This document shows positions 48,236 to 55,858 of a stretch of 64,000 nt of DNA, piece after piece (within the stretch, counting starts at the first letter, position 1; every line of letters begins with the position of its first letter). The notes under the pieces were generated by a model. That model was not told the origin of the DNA and ran no database searches. It saw only the letters and a program-made list of their open reading frames with translations. This DNA comes from Pseudomonas abietaniphila. GTDB lineage: Bacteria; Pseudomonadota; Gammaproteobacteria; Pseudomonadales; Pseudomonadaceae. The stretch lies in assembly GCF_900100795.1 (NCBI RefSeq), contig NZ_FNCO01000012.1, positions 1-64,000 on the forward strand, read 5' to 3'. Both the position numbers and the translations under genes were made by a program.

Positions 48236-48637
48236 AGGGCGTCTCCGTGGGCCAGCCTTGGTCCAGGCCGGTCGACTGAATGATTCGAAGCATTGCTGTA
48301 CGAATGCAGGCTAGGGAGGGCCGATGTCACCACCATTAAGCTTTGGTGATGGTTGCGTGACAGGCGGGGCGGAAGGTGGGAGACGCTGGGGATGCGATGA
48401 ATGCGTGGCGATTTTTGCTTCGGTGCCGAACCCCTGTGGGAGCGAATTCATTCGCGAAAAGTCGTCCAGCCAACAGAGCTGCTTTGACCCTGCTGGCCAA
48501 TCGCGAATGAATTCGCTCCCACAGAAGATTTTCGTCCGGCTGATTTTGTGCTGCGTTTGAACGACCTCAAAGAGGGTTTCCCCGTGCTGTCATCATTGCG
48601 TGCCAGGATTGCCGGTATCCGCGCATGAGGTCCGTTC
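48236..48637. other. Intergenic region between olsB and the serine hydrolase gene
   Basis: About 400 bases containing the olsB promoter region, a REP pair at 48435-48524 and a small hairpin (CACCATTAAGCTTTGGTG near 48330). No gene was recognised. Confidence 0.5.
48435..48524. repeat. REP pair, GAATTCATTCGCGA family (copy 4)
   Basis: Inverted pair of GAGCGAATTCATTCGCGA arms with CTGTGGG/CCCACAG ends, like copies 1-3. Confidence 0.9.
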
Positions 48638-49726
48638 ATGAGTCGTTTATGGTTAACGCTAATCCTCTTTTCGATGACTTGTTCGGCGGTCGCCGAAACC
48701 TGGCCTGACGCGCAATGGTCCGCTCGGCCACTCGCTTCAAGTGCAGCCCTAAAGGACCTCGACACCTACGCCTTCCCACCACGCGACGAGCAGACTCGCA
48801 AAGGTATTCGCACCGACGCGCTGTTGATCGTCCACAACGGCGAAGTGGTCTACGAACGCTACGCCGGCGTGACCCGTGCCGAGACGCCGCACCTCACCTG
48901 GTCGATCAGTAAAAGCATTCTCGCAACCGTGCTGGGCGTGGCCTTTACACAAGGGCGGTTCAAGCTGGATGACCCCGTTGCACGCTATTACCCACCGTTC
49001 AAAGCACATCCCGATATCAGGATTCAGGACCTGCTGCACTGGGCGTCGGGCCTGGATTGGCAAGAGGATTACGAATACGCGCCGCTCAACTCCTCGGTCG
49101 TCGCCATGCTCTACACCCGAGGCCGTGGCGACATGGCGCGCTTCACCGCCGAGCACCACGTGGCGAGCGCGCCCGGCACGGCGTATCGCTATTCCAGTGG
49201 CGACAGCACGGTATTGGCCGCTGCGCTTCGAGGCATGGTGGGCGACACGGCCTACGCCGATTACCCGTGGACCGCGTTGTTCGACCCGCTGGGCATCAAG
49301 AGCGCGGTCTGGGAAACCGATGGTACTGGCACCTTTGTCGGCTCGTCTTACGCCTACATGACCGCCCGGGATCTGGCCCGTATCGGTTTGCTCATGCAGC
49401 ATGGTGGCCGTTGGCAGGATCGCCCGTTGCTGGCGCAGGGCTGGGTCGATTTCAACCTCACCCCGTTCAGTTCCCAAACGCCCACCACCGAAGCGCCGGG
49501 AGGACAGTGGTGGCTCAACCGGGCGGCGAACAACACGCCCGGCCCCTGGCCTGACGCGCCGCCCGACACCTTCGCGGCCCTGGGGCATTGGGGACAGGCG
49601 TTGTATGTGATCCCGAGCGCGGGCCTGGTGATCGTGCGTTACGCCGATGACCGGGACGGGACCTACGATCACAACCAGTTGCTCAAGCGGGCGTTGAAAG
49701 CCGTGGCCGTGGAGCGTGTGCAATGA
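48638..49726 (+). CDS. Serine hydrolase, class C beta-lactamase/esterase family
   Basis: The 362-residue protein has a signal peptide (LWLTLILFSMTCSAVA) and a beta-lactamase-fold domain. The serine-lysine pair is in SISK (Ser89, Lys92), the YSS tyrosine motif in AYRYSSGDS, and the third motif in GHWGQ. Family members are esterases, peptidases or, rarely, beta-lactamases; no evidence fixes the substrate. The next gene starts within its stop (ATGA). Confidence 0.85.
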   Translation: MSRLWLTLILFSMTCSAVAETWPDAQWSARPLASSAALKDLDTYAFPPRDEQTRKGIRTDALLIVHNGEVVYERYAGVTRAETPHLTWSISKSILATVLGVAFTQGRFKLDDPVARYYPPFKAHPDIRIQDLLHWASGLDWQEDYEYAPLNSSVVAMLYTRGRGDMARFTAEHHVASAPGTAYRYSSGDSTVLAAALRGMVGDTAYADYPWTALFDPLGIKSAVWETDGTGTFVGSSYAYMTARDLARIGLLMQHGGRWQDRPLLAQGWVDFNLTPFSSQTPTTEAPGGQWWLNRAANNTPGPWPDAPPDTFAALGHWGQALYVIPSAGLVIVRYADDRDGTYDHNQLLKRALKAVAVERVQ

Positions 49727-50061
49727 CGGCCAGGAAGGGGTTCATTCGACGCCGCCCGTTCAGCACGGTGGCGATGCTGATGGTGGTGTTTCTGCTCGCC
49801 GTGGTCTGGACCTGGCGTGTCCCGTTGCAGGCGTTTCCGAGCATCATCAGTGCTTACACCGCCAAGGAATATTGTTCCTGCCGTTACGTGATGAACAACC
49901 CGGTGGACGACTGTCAGGCCTACGTGAAGCAGTGGCTGCCAAGCACATTGACGGAAAGCCTGGCCGACAAGCGAATCACCGCTACAGGGATGGGCCGTGA
50001 AAGCAGCGCGCAATGGCAAGGCCAGCGCCAGGGCTGTCGATTGTTGCCAGCCGAGCCGTGA
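49723..50061 (+). CDS. Small membrane-anchored protein with cysteine pair
   Basis: The 112-residue protein is not recognised. It has a basic start, one membrane helix at about 14-36 (TVAMLMVVFLLAVVWTW) and a short external region with EYCSCRYVMNNPVDDCQAY and a last cysteine near the end. The four cysteines suggest disulfides. Its ATG overlaps the hydrolase stop, so it is translated with it and may be its partner. Confidence 0.65.
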   Translation: MTARKGFIRRRPFSTVAMLMVVFLLAVVWTWRVPLQAFPSIISAYTAKEYCSCRYVMNNPVDDCQAYVKQWLPSTLTESLADKRITATGMGRESSAQWQGQRQGCRLLPAEP

Positions 50062-50133
50062 GGGCGAACGTCGCCATTTGCTTGCGGTCTGACAGGCGGA
50101 TAAGGTTGCCTCAATCGCGCCGCTGGAGTTCTC

Positions 50134-50715
50134 ATGCCCACTTTCACCCGCCTGCTGCTGGCCTCGCTCGCCGTGTGGGCGCTGCCTGCTCAGGCGAACT
50201 GGTATCTGGATAACGAGTCCTCGCGGCTGTCGTTCATTTCCACGAAGAACGCCGACATCTCCGAAGTCCACCGCTTCCTCAACCTGCACGGCAAGGTCGA
50301 CCCCAAAGGCGTCGCCGAGCTGGAAGTCGAGCTGGATTCGGTGAGCACCGGCATTCCGTTGCGCGACGAGCGCTTGCGCAGGCAGCTGTTCGACATCAAG
50401 CAATTCCCGCAAGCCCGCATCACGGCGCAGCTGGACATGCGTCCGATCAATGCGCTGGCGCCTGGCGCGCAGTTGGAGTTACGGCTGCCGTTGAAGGTGC
50501 AGATACACGGCCAGTCGCAAAGCTACAACGCCGAACTGCTGGCGACACGACTCGATGACCGACGTTTCCAGGTCGTGACGCTGGAGCCGCTGGTGTTGCA
50601 CGCCGAGGATTTTGGATTGCTGTCGGGCCTGGAAGGGCTGCGCAAAGTGGCTGATCTGTCGGCCATCGGGTTTTCGGTGCCGGTGGGTGCTGTCTTGATC
50701 TTTTCGGCGCGCTGA
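50134..50715 (+). CDS. YceI-family periplasmic protein
   Basis: The 193-residue protein has a signal peptide (LLLASLAVWALPAQA) and a lipocalin-like YceI barrel from WYLDNESSRLSFISTKN to the end. Family members bind isoprenoid or amphiphilic lipids such as ubiquinone precursors. It precedes the phospholipase D gene by two bases, hence cotranscribed. Confidence 0.85.
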   Translation: MPTFTRLLLASLAVWALPAQANWYLDNESSRLSFISTKNADISEVHRFLNLHGKVDPKGVAELEVELDSVSTGIPLRDERLRRQLFDIKQFPQARITAQLDMRPINALAPGAQLELRLPLKVQIHGQSQSYNAELLATRLDDRRFQVVTLEPLVLHAEDFGLLSGLEGLRKVADLSAIGFSVPVGAVLIFSAR

Positions 50716-50717
50716 TC

Positions 50718-51875
50718 ATGAGAGGCGCGATTTTTCCGTGGCGTGACGACAACCAGTTCAACCTGATGATCGACGGCCCTGCGTTTTTCCCGCGCATGAT
50801 TGCCGCCATCGACGGCGCGCAGCAGCACGTTGAACTCGAGTTGTATCTGGTGGAAGCGGGCGTGTGTGCCGAGGCGGTGGTGCAGGCGCTGGTCAATGCC
50901 GCACAGCGTGGCGTGATGGTGCGTTGCCTGTTCGACGACTTCGGTTCTCTAGCCTTTACCTTGAGCCTGCGCACGCGTTTGACCGAGGCGGGCGTGATTC
51001 TGCGGTTTTACAACCGCGTGCACTGGCGTCGGGGCATACGCAATTTCTACCGCGATCATCGCAAGTTGTTGCTGGTCGACAAGGCGCTGGCGGTGGTGGG
51101 CGGCACGGGCGTGACAGACGAGTTCTGGCGGCCGGATCAGGACGCCAGCGAATGGCACGAAGTGATGGTCGAGATTCGCGGCCCGCTGGTGCTCGACTGG
51201 CAAGCGCTGTTCGACCGCCAGTTCCACGCCAATCCCCGACGCCGGGCGTGGCGACCTGCGGAAAACTTCGGGTTGCCGCGTTTGCCGAAAGCGCCGGTCA
51301 GCGGCAGTGGCTTGGGGCGCGTGGCTTATGCCGACTCACGCCAGCACCGCGACATCCTGCAGTCACTGATTCGCTCCCTGAACACCAGCAGAACGCGCAT
51401 CTGGCTGGCGACGCCGTACTTCCTGCCAACCTGGAAAGTCCGCCGCGCGCTGCGCCGTGCGGCGTCCCGGGGTGTCGACGTACGTCTGCTGCTCACCGGC
51501 CCGCGCACCGATCACCCGTCCGTGCGCTACGCCGGCCATCGGTATTATCCGCGTCTGCTCAAAGCCGGGGTCAAGATCTTCGAATACCAACCGTGTTTCC
51601 TGCACCTGAAAATGGTGCTGGTGGACGATTGGGTGAGCCTCGGCTCCTGCAACTTCGACCACTGGAACCTGCGCTTCAATCTGGAAGCCAATCTTGAGGC
51701 CATTGATCCCGGGCTGAGCCTGGCCGTGCAGAAGAGCTTCGAGCGGGACTTTCTGGTCAGCAGCGAAGTGAGTCTGGCGGACTGGAAATCCCGCCCCCTG
51801 TGGCGCCGTGTCAAACAGCGCCTGTGGGGGTGGGTGGATCGGCTGGTGGTCAATGCGCTGGATCGGCGGGGGTAG
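50718..51875 (+). CDS. clsB: Phospholipase D family protein, ClsB-like cardiolipin synthase
   Basis: The 385-residue protein has two HKD motifs: HRKLLLVDKALAVVGG (His114) and HLKMVLVDDWVSLGSCNFD (His296, Lys298), which together form the phosphatidyl-transfer site. There is no N-terminal membrane helix, as in ClsB. Cardiolipin synthesis or another phosphatidyl transfer at the membrane is likely. It converges on the tccC-like gene with only 12 bases between stops. Confidence 0.85.
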   Translation: MRGAIFPWRDDNQFNLMIDGPAFFPRMIAAIDGAQQHVELELYLVEAGVCAEAVVQALVNAAQRGVMVRCLFDDFGSLAFTLSLRTRLTEAGVILRFYNRVHWRRGIRNFYRDHRKLLLVDKALAVVGGTGVTDEFWRPDQDASEWHEVMVEIRGPLVLDWQALFDRQFHANPRRRAWRPAENFGLPRLPKAPVSGSGLGRVAYADSRQHRDILQSLIRSLNTSRTRIWLATPYFLPTWKVRRALRRAASRGVDVRLLLTGPRTDHPSVRYAGHRYYPRLLKAGVKIFEYQPCFLHLKMVLVDDWVSLGSCNFDHWNLRFNLEANLEAIDPGLSLAVQKSFERDFLVSSEVSLADWKSRPLWRRVKQRLWGWVDRLVVNALDRRG

Positions 51876-51887
51876 CCCCTTTTAGAT

Positions 51888-54572
51888 TCAGGCGACTGCC
51901 TTGGTTTTCTGAAGATGGCGTCTGAAAAACCCAGTGGCCGGCCTTGCGGACGTGCTGGCTGCCGTGGTGTCTGGGTCAGCTGCAGTGACTCGGGTATAGG
52001 GTCCCTTGGGTTCGACGCTGATGACAAAGTCGATTTTACCTGCGTTGGGTTCTCGCCGAACGGACGTCGCTTTCAAATCGAAGTCATCAAGAATGCGCTG
52101 TGTGGTTTTGCCGTTAGGGGTTTGAGAAAAAAACACCTCCAGCATTTCCGCTGACTCGTCCTCCAGCCCCTCGGTTTTGCTGAGTGTGGTCTCGTTGACG
52201 ACCTTGAATCGTCGTATGGTGGAAGGCAGGTGCCCGAAAAATTGATTGGCCTTGGCCACAGCCTTGTACTGATGGCGGGCTACATCGTTGGCAAATATTT
52301 TTCCTGAGTCCGAGAATTTGAAATTGTGCATGAACGTCCATTCATGCTTTTCGAATCTGTTCCAGTATTTGCTCGGCTTTTCCAGCGTCGAGAGTTTTGG
52401 ATCGGTCTTGATCCTCGACTTCAAAACAATCCTGTGCGTGAAGTTTTCGGTGATCAGTCTGTTTCGTTCTTCAGCCCCTTCTTCGGTCGTGGCCAACGTC
52501 CGCTCCAGATCCTCCACGACGTAAGAAAAGATCTCCTGACTTTTTTGGGGAGGAGCTGTCAGCTTCGGCTGCGTATTGCGTCCGTCATCGACAACCGGGT
52601 CGAGAGGGGTGGGTAACCGTCCGTCATGGTCGGTCAGGGACAACGGATTATTTCGGACCATGCGATACAGGTTCGGCCCATCGACATTCCTGTCCGGGTC
52701 AGGGTTGATCCAGCGCATCAACCAAGGGGCGTAATACCTGAACCCGTAGTAGTAAAGCCCCGAGGCGTCACGTTCCTTGCCTGAATAGCGCACCGTCTTG
52801 TACTTCGCTTCCACCGCACTGCGCGCTGCCCACCACGCCGTGCCACCGAACGGGTAATAACCCTCCTGGCTGATCAGCCCGCCTTGATGATCCAGTTCCA
52901 GTGCGCTGGATCCCACGTGGTCCTGAAGGGTGTAACGCACTTGATCGTTGTCGATGCCGTTGGGTGTGCCGGCCTCCCAATGCAGGATTCTGACGCGGCT
53001 GCGTCCGGCCTGAACCGAGGCGACATGCAACACCTCACCATCAGGCTCGCTGCGAATCTCAAGGCCCGGCAGGTAACGCACTTCAGCGTTGAGTGTTCGA
53101 GCGTTCGTCTGTGCCCGACGAATCTTGCGGCAGCGTTGTCCGTCGCCGTCGTAAACGTACACCTCGTCGTCATTCGCGCCCTCTGGACGTTGCACCGCCG
53201 TGACCTGGCGCAACTGATTGTGCAGGTTCCATATCATTGCTTGTCCCCGCACGAGCGCCTGAAGATTGCCATTGGCATCGAAGCCATTTTCGAGATCTGT
53301 ATCGGTTTCGCCTTCCGGCAGGCTGCGGTTGCTGTTGGAAGCAACCAGCATGGTGCGGGTAAACGAGTGATCGCCGACATGCCGCATCTGACACAGATTG
53401 GCGCCCGCGTCATAGGTGTAGGTCTGGGTGTAGTTTGTCAGTTGATTGGGATCGGGCAGCAGCGGCTGCTGGTCGGGCAAAGCGGGCCCGTGACTGAAGC
53501 CGGTTTTGACCTCACGACCGGTGGCCTCCACCAACTGGTACAGGCTGTCGTAGCGGTACAGATTGGCCGGATCAGCTTTTGTGTTTCTGGCGGTAGAAGA
53601 GGGAGACCATAGGTCTTCGAGCCTGACGAGATTGCCCTCCGGATCATATTCATAAGTCAGGCTATGCAAAACGGCGCCATTGGCTGTCTGGGCCTTTAGC
53701 TTTACCAGACGCCCGGTTTCCAGCTCGTAGGTGTTTTCCGTGGCAATACCGTTGCCCAACTGCTCGCTGATGACTTGACCAAACGGGTTGTAATGAATAT
53801 CGCTGACCAGTGTTTGAGCTGTGGAGCTCCCCACCAACTCGATAGCGGTTTCCTTAAGCGAGCCGTCGACGTTATAGCGATGAACCTGCCGGTTTCCCGC
53901 TGCGTCGATCCGGCTGATGGGCATCGCCGTGGCATCGAAGAGTGTTGTGGTGGTATGACCCACTCCAGCTTCCAGCAACGGATCACGTGATGCGGGTTCA
54001 AGCGGCCAGTCTGGCGAAATTTGCGTGTCTTGCACAAAGCGCCGGTTTTCGATCAGTACCCCGCCTATCAGGCCAAAAGCCAAGGCTTGCCACGTGCCGG
54101 CCGGATCGTCATGGCGAATCAGTCGGCCACACTGGTTGGACGGCGAAGAAGCATCGCCGTAAGTCAGTCGCTCAACCACAGCAGCCTCTGCATCCGAAGT
54201 CTTTTCGGTGATTGAAACCCGTCGCAGCAGCTCGTCACACTCGGTCAGGCTGAAATGTCCTCGCCCGTCCCAGCTCTCCTGAATGTGCTGGTCAGCGCTC
54301 GTAAGACTTAACGTCCAACCCGCATCCACGCTGTCCGTGAGCAGAGTATGTCCCGAGAGTGAGGGGATTGCCGTTGTATTGGCACCGGACGCCTCGGCCC
54401 ACAACCGCGGATCCCAATCAGCCACGGCTCGACCCGCCACGTCCCAGGTGCGTCGGGTCACGCGTTCTTCTGCGGGGATATCTTGATCGGAGCGGCAATA
54501 AGCAACCTCGCGGATCAACAATGCCCGAGGGTCGATCACCAGCAAGCGGGGCGTGTGGGTGTGCAGGCTCAT
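51888..54572 (-). CDS. tccC: Insecticidal toxin complex TcC subunit (RHS, TccC-like) with variable C-terminal effector
   Basis: TcC with TcB forms a closed cocoon holding a toxic enzyme, which is injected through the TcA channel into host cells. The 894-residue protein has RHS/YD repeats (YNVDGSLKE, YDPEGNLVRLED, YDGDGQRCRK) up to the conserved self-cleavage core: GKERDASGLYYYGFRYY, then NPDPDRNVDGPNLYRMVRNN and DHDG at residue 648. The last about 245 residues (51891-52631) are the variable effector, which I do not recognise. It begins with a Pro-rich spacer, then KHEWTFMHNFKFSDSGKIF and later RREPNAGKIDFVISVEPKG. ADP-ribosylation, common in such effectors, is not evident. AAGGA precedes the ATG. 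Confidence 0.88.
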   Translation of the reverse strand: MSLHTHTPRLLVIDPRALLIREVAYCRSDQDIPAEERVTRRTWDVAGRAVADWDPRLWAEASGANTTAIPSLSGHTLLTDSVDAGWTLSLTSADQHIQESWDGRGHFSLTECDELLRRVSITEKTSDAEAAVVERLTYGDASSPSNQCGRLIRHDDPAGTWQALAFGLIGGVLIENRRFVQDTQISPDWPLEPASRDPLLEAGVGHTTTTLFDATAMPISRIDAAGNRQVHRYNVDGSLKETAIELVGSSTAQTLVSDIHYNPFGQVISEQLGNGIATENTYELETGRLVKLKAQTANGAVLHSLTYEYDPEGNLVRLEDLWSPSSTARNTKADPANLYRYDSLYQLVEATGREVKTGFSHGPALPDQQPLLPDPNQLTNYTQTYTYDAGANLCQMRHVGDHSFTRTMLVASNSNRSLPEGETDTDLENGFDANGNLQALVRGQAMIWNLHNQLRQVTAVQRPEGANDDEVYVYDGDGQRCRKIRRAQTNARTLNAEVRYLPGLEIRSEPDGEVLHVASVQAGRSRVRILHWEAGTPNGIDNDQVRYTLQDHVGSSALELDHQGGLISQEGYYPFGGTAWWAARSAVEAKYKTVRYSGKERDASGLYYYGFRYYAPWLMRWINPDPDRNVDGPNLYRMVRNNPLSLTDHDGRLPTPLDPVVDDGRNTQPKLTAPPQKSQEIFSYVVEDLERTLATTEEGAEERNRLITENFTHRIVLKSRIKTDPKLSTLEKPSKYWNRFEKHEWTFMHNFKFSDSGKIFANDVARHQYKAVAKANQFFGHLPSTIRRFKVVNETTLSKTEGLEDESAEMLEVFFSQTPNGKTTQRILDDFDLKATSVRREPNAGKIDFVISVEPKGPYTRVTAADPDTTAASTSARPATGFFRRHLQKTKAVA

Positions 54573-54777
54573 GTCAGACGTCCTTGTCGCTACATTGCTT
54601 AAGCGTAGGAGCTCCGATCATGGATGCCGGGATGACTGATCAACGGTATGGCACTTGCCCATATGTCCGGTCAGCGAATCACCGGTGGGCCGTAGTACTA
54701 GGCTGTTACCCATGTTGCCGATTCAGGTCCGATACTGATCGGCATCACAACGCATCACTCATTGATGAGGACCGAAA

Positions 54778-55359
54778 ATGGCTGCCAAGAAAATTCTCAT
54801 GCTGGTCGGCGATTACGTCGAAGACTACGAAGTGATGGTGCCGTTCCAGGCGCTGCAAATGGTCGGGCACACCGTGCATGCTGTCTGCCCGGGCAAAAAG
54901 AAGGGCGATGTGATTCGCACGGCCATTCACGATTTCGAGGGCGATCAGACCTACAGCGAAAAGCGCGGTCATAACTTCGGCCTGAATTTCGATTTCGACA
55001 GCGTGAAGTCTTCGGACTACGACGCGTTGCTGGTGCCCGGTGGCCGCTCGCCTGAGTACTTGCGCCTCAATGAGAGGGTGCTGGAGCTGGTGCGCGAATT
55101 CGGTCGCGATGACAAGCCCATTGCCGCTGTCTGCCACGGTCCGCAACTGTTGGCTGAAACTGGCGTGCTCAAGGGCAAATCGGTGAGCGCCTACCCCGCA
55201 TGTGCGCCCGAGGTTCGGTTGGCAGGCGGCGAGTACGTCGAGATCGGCATGGACGAAGCGCACACCGACGGCAAACTGGTCACCGGTCCTGCATGGCCCG
55301 CGCATCCGGCCTGGTTGGCAGCGTTCCTCAAAGTCCTCGGCACGCAGATCATTCTCTAA
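54778..55359 (+). CDS. DJ-1/PfpI-family glutamine-amidotransferase-like protein
   Basis: The 193-residue protein has the PfpI fold with the nucleophile elbow AAVCHGPQLL (Cys119-His120) and the N-terminal strand ILMLVGDYVEDYEV with the supporting acidic residue. Members act as deglycases, proteases or chaperones; the true function is unsettled. GAGGA precedes the ATG. The ribbon-helix-helix gene follows after 16 bases. Confidence 0.87.
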   Translation: MAAKKILMLVGDYVEDYEVMVPFQALQMVGHTVHAVCPGKKKGDVIRTAIHDFEGDQTYSEKRGHNFGLNFDFDSVKSSDYDALLVPGGRSPEYLRLNERVLELVREFGRDDKPIAAVCHGPQLLAETGVLKGKSVSAYPACAPEVRLAGGEYVEIGMDEAHTDGKLVTGPAWPAHPAWLAAFLKVLGTQIIL

Positions 55360-55375
55360 AACGGAGGGACGTCGC

Positions 55376-55708
55376 ATGTGCGAACTTTACGTAAAAGCCG
55401 ACCCCATTCTGTACGAATCCCGTTCGCGCTCACTGCGCATCTGCGGCGTCGTCACAACCCTGCGCCTGGAAAACCAGTTCTGGGACATCCTCGCCGAAAT
55501 CGCAGGTCACGACGGCATCACCACCAACCAACTGATCAGCAAGCTGTACGAAGAGGTCATGGATTACCGGGGCGAAGTGATCAACTTCGCCTCGTTCCTG
55601 CGGGTCAGTTGCATGCGTTATTTAAGTCAGCACCGGGCCTTCGCGCCGCCGTTGAGTCTGGTGCGGGGTAACGCTGCAGGCCCAGAAACCGCCTGGGTCG
55701 GCAAATAG
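55376..55708 (+). CDS. Ribbon-helix-helix domain protein
   Basis: The 110-residue protein carries an RHH_4-like fold: the strand SRSLRICGVVTTLRLENQFW and two helices ending SCMRYLSQHR. Such proteins are dimeric DNA binders, often regulators. It sits between the PfpI-like gene and the toxin genes, so control of the Tc locus is possible but unproven. GGAGGG precedes the ATG at 55376. Confidence 0.72.
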   Translation: MCELYVKADPILYESRSRSLRICGVVTTLRLENQFWDILAEIAGHDGITTNQLISKLYEEVMDYRGEVINFASFLRVSCMRYLSQHRAFAPPLSLVRGNAAGPETAWVGK

Positions 55709-55819
55709 GGTGTGACCTCGGTTGGTGTGACACCGGCTGAGCCCCGATATCGCGTCGCGTGCTAACCCTCATCGCGAGACGTTCTAATAGAGCGTCTGCG
55801 AATCTCCTAGCCTGAAATC

Positions 55820-55840
55820 AACCCCGTGTTAATCGGGGTT
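55820..55840 (+). promoter_or_regulatory. Hairpin just ahead of the tcaA ribosome site
   Basis: AACCCCG-TGTTAAT-CGGGGTT forms a seven-base stem with a seven-base loop, ending directly before CCAGGGAGAGG and 18 bases before the ATG. There is no T-run, so it is more likely a leader structure than a terminator. Confidence 0.45.
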
Positions 55841-55858
55841 CCAGGGAGAGGGATTGTC

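Noticed and set aside
47480..48300. A Pho box before olsB
   Set aside because: Expected from P. aeruginosa, but no CTGTCAT-type direct repeats were found upstream.
48638..49726. The serine hydrolase as a resistance beta-lactamase
   Set aside because: Only the general fold motifs are present; family members are mostly esterases or peptidases and no AmpC-specific signature was seen.
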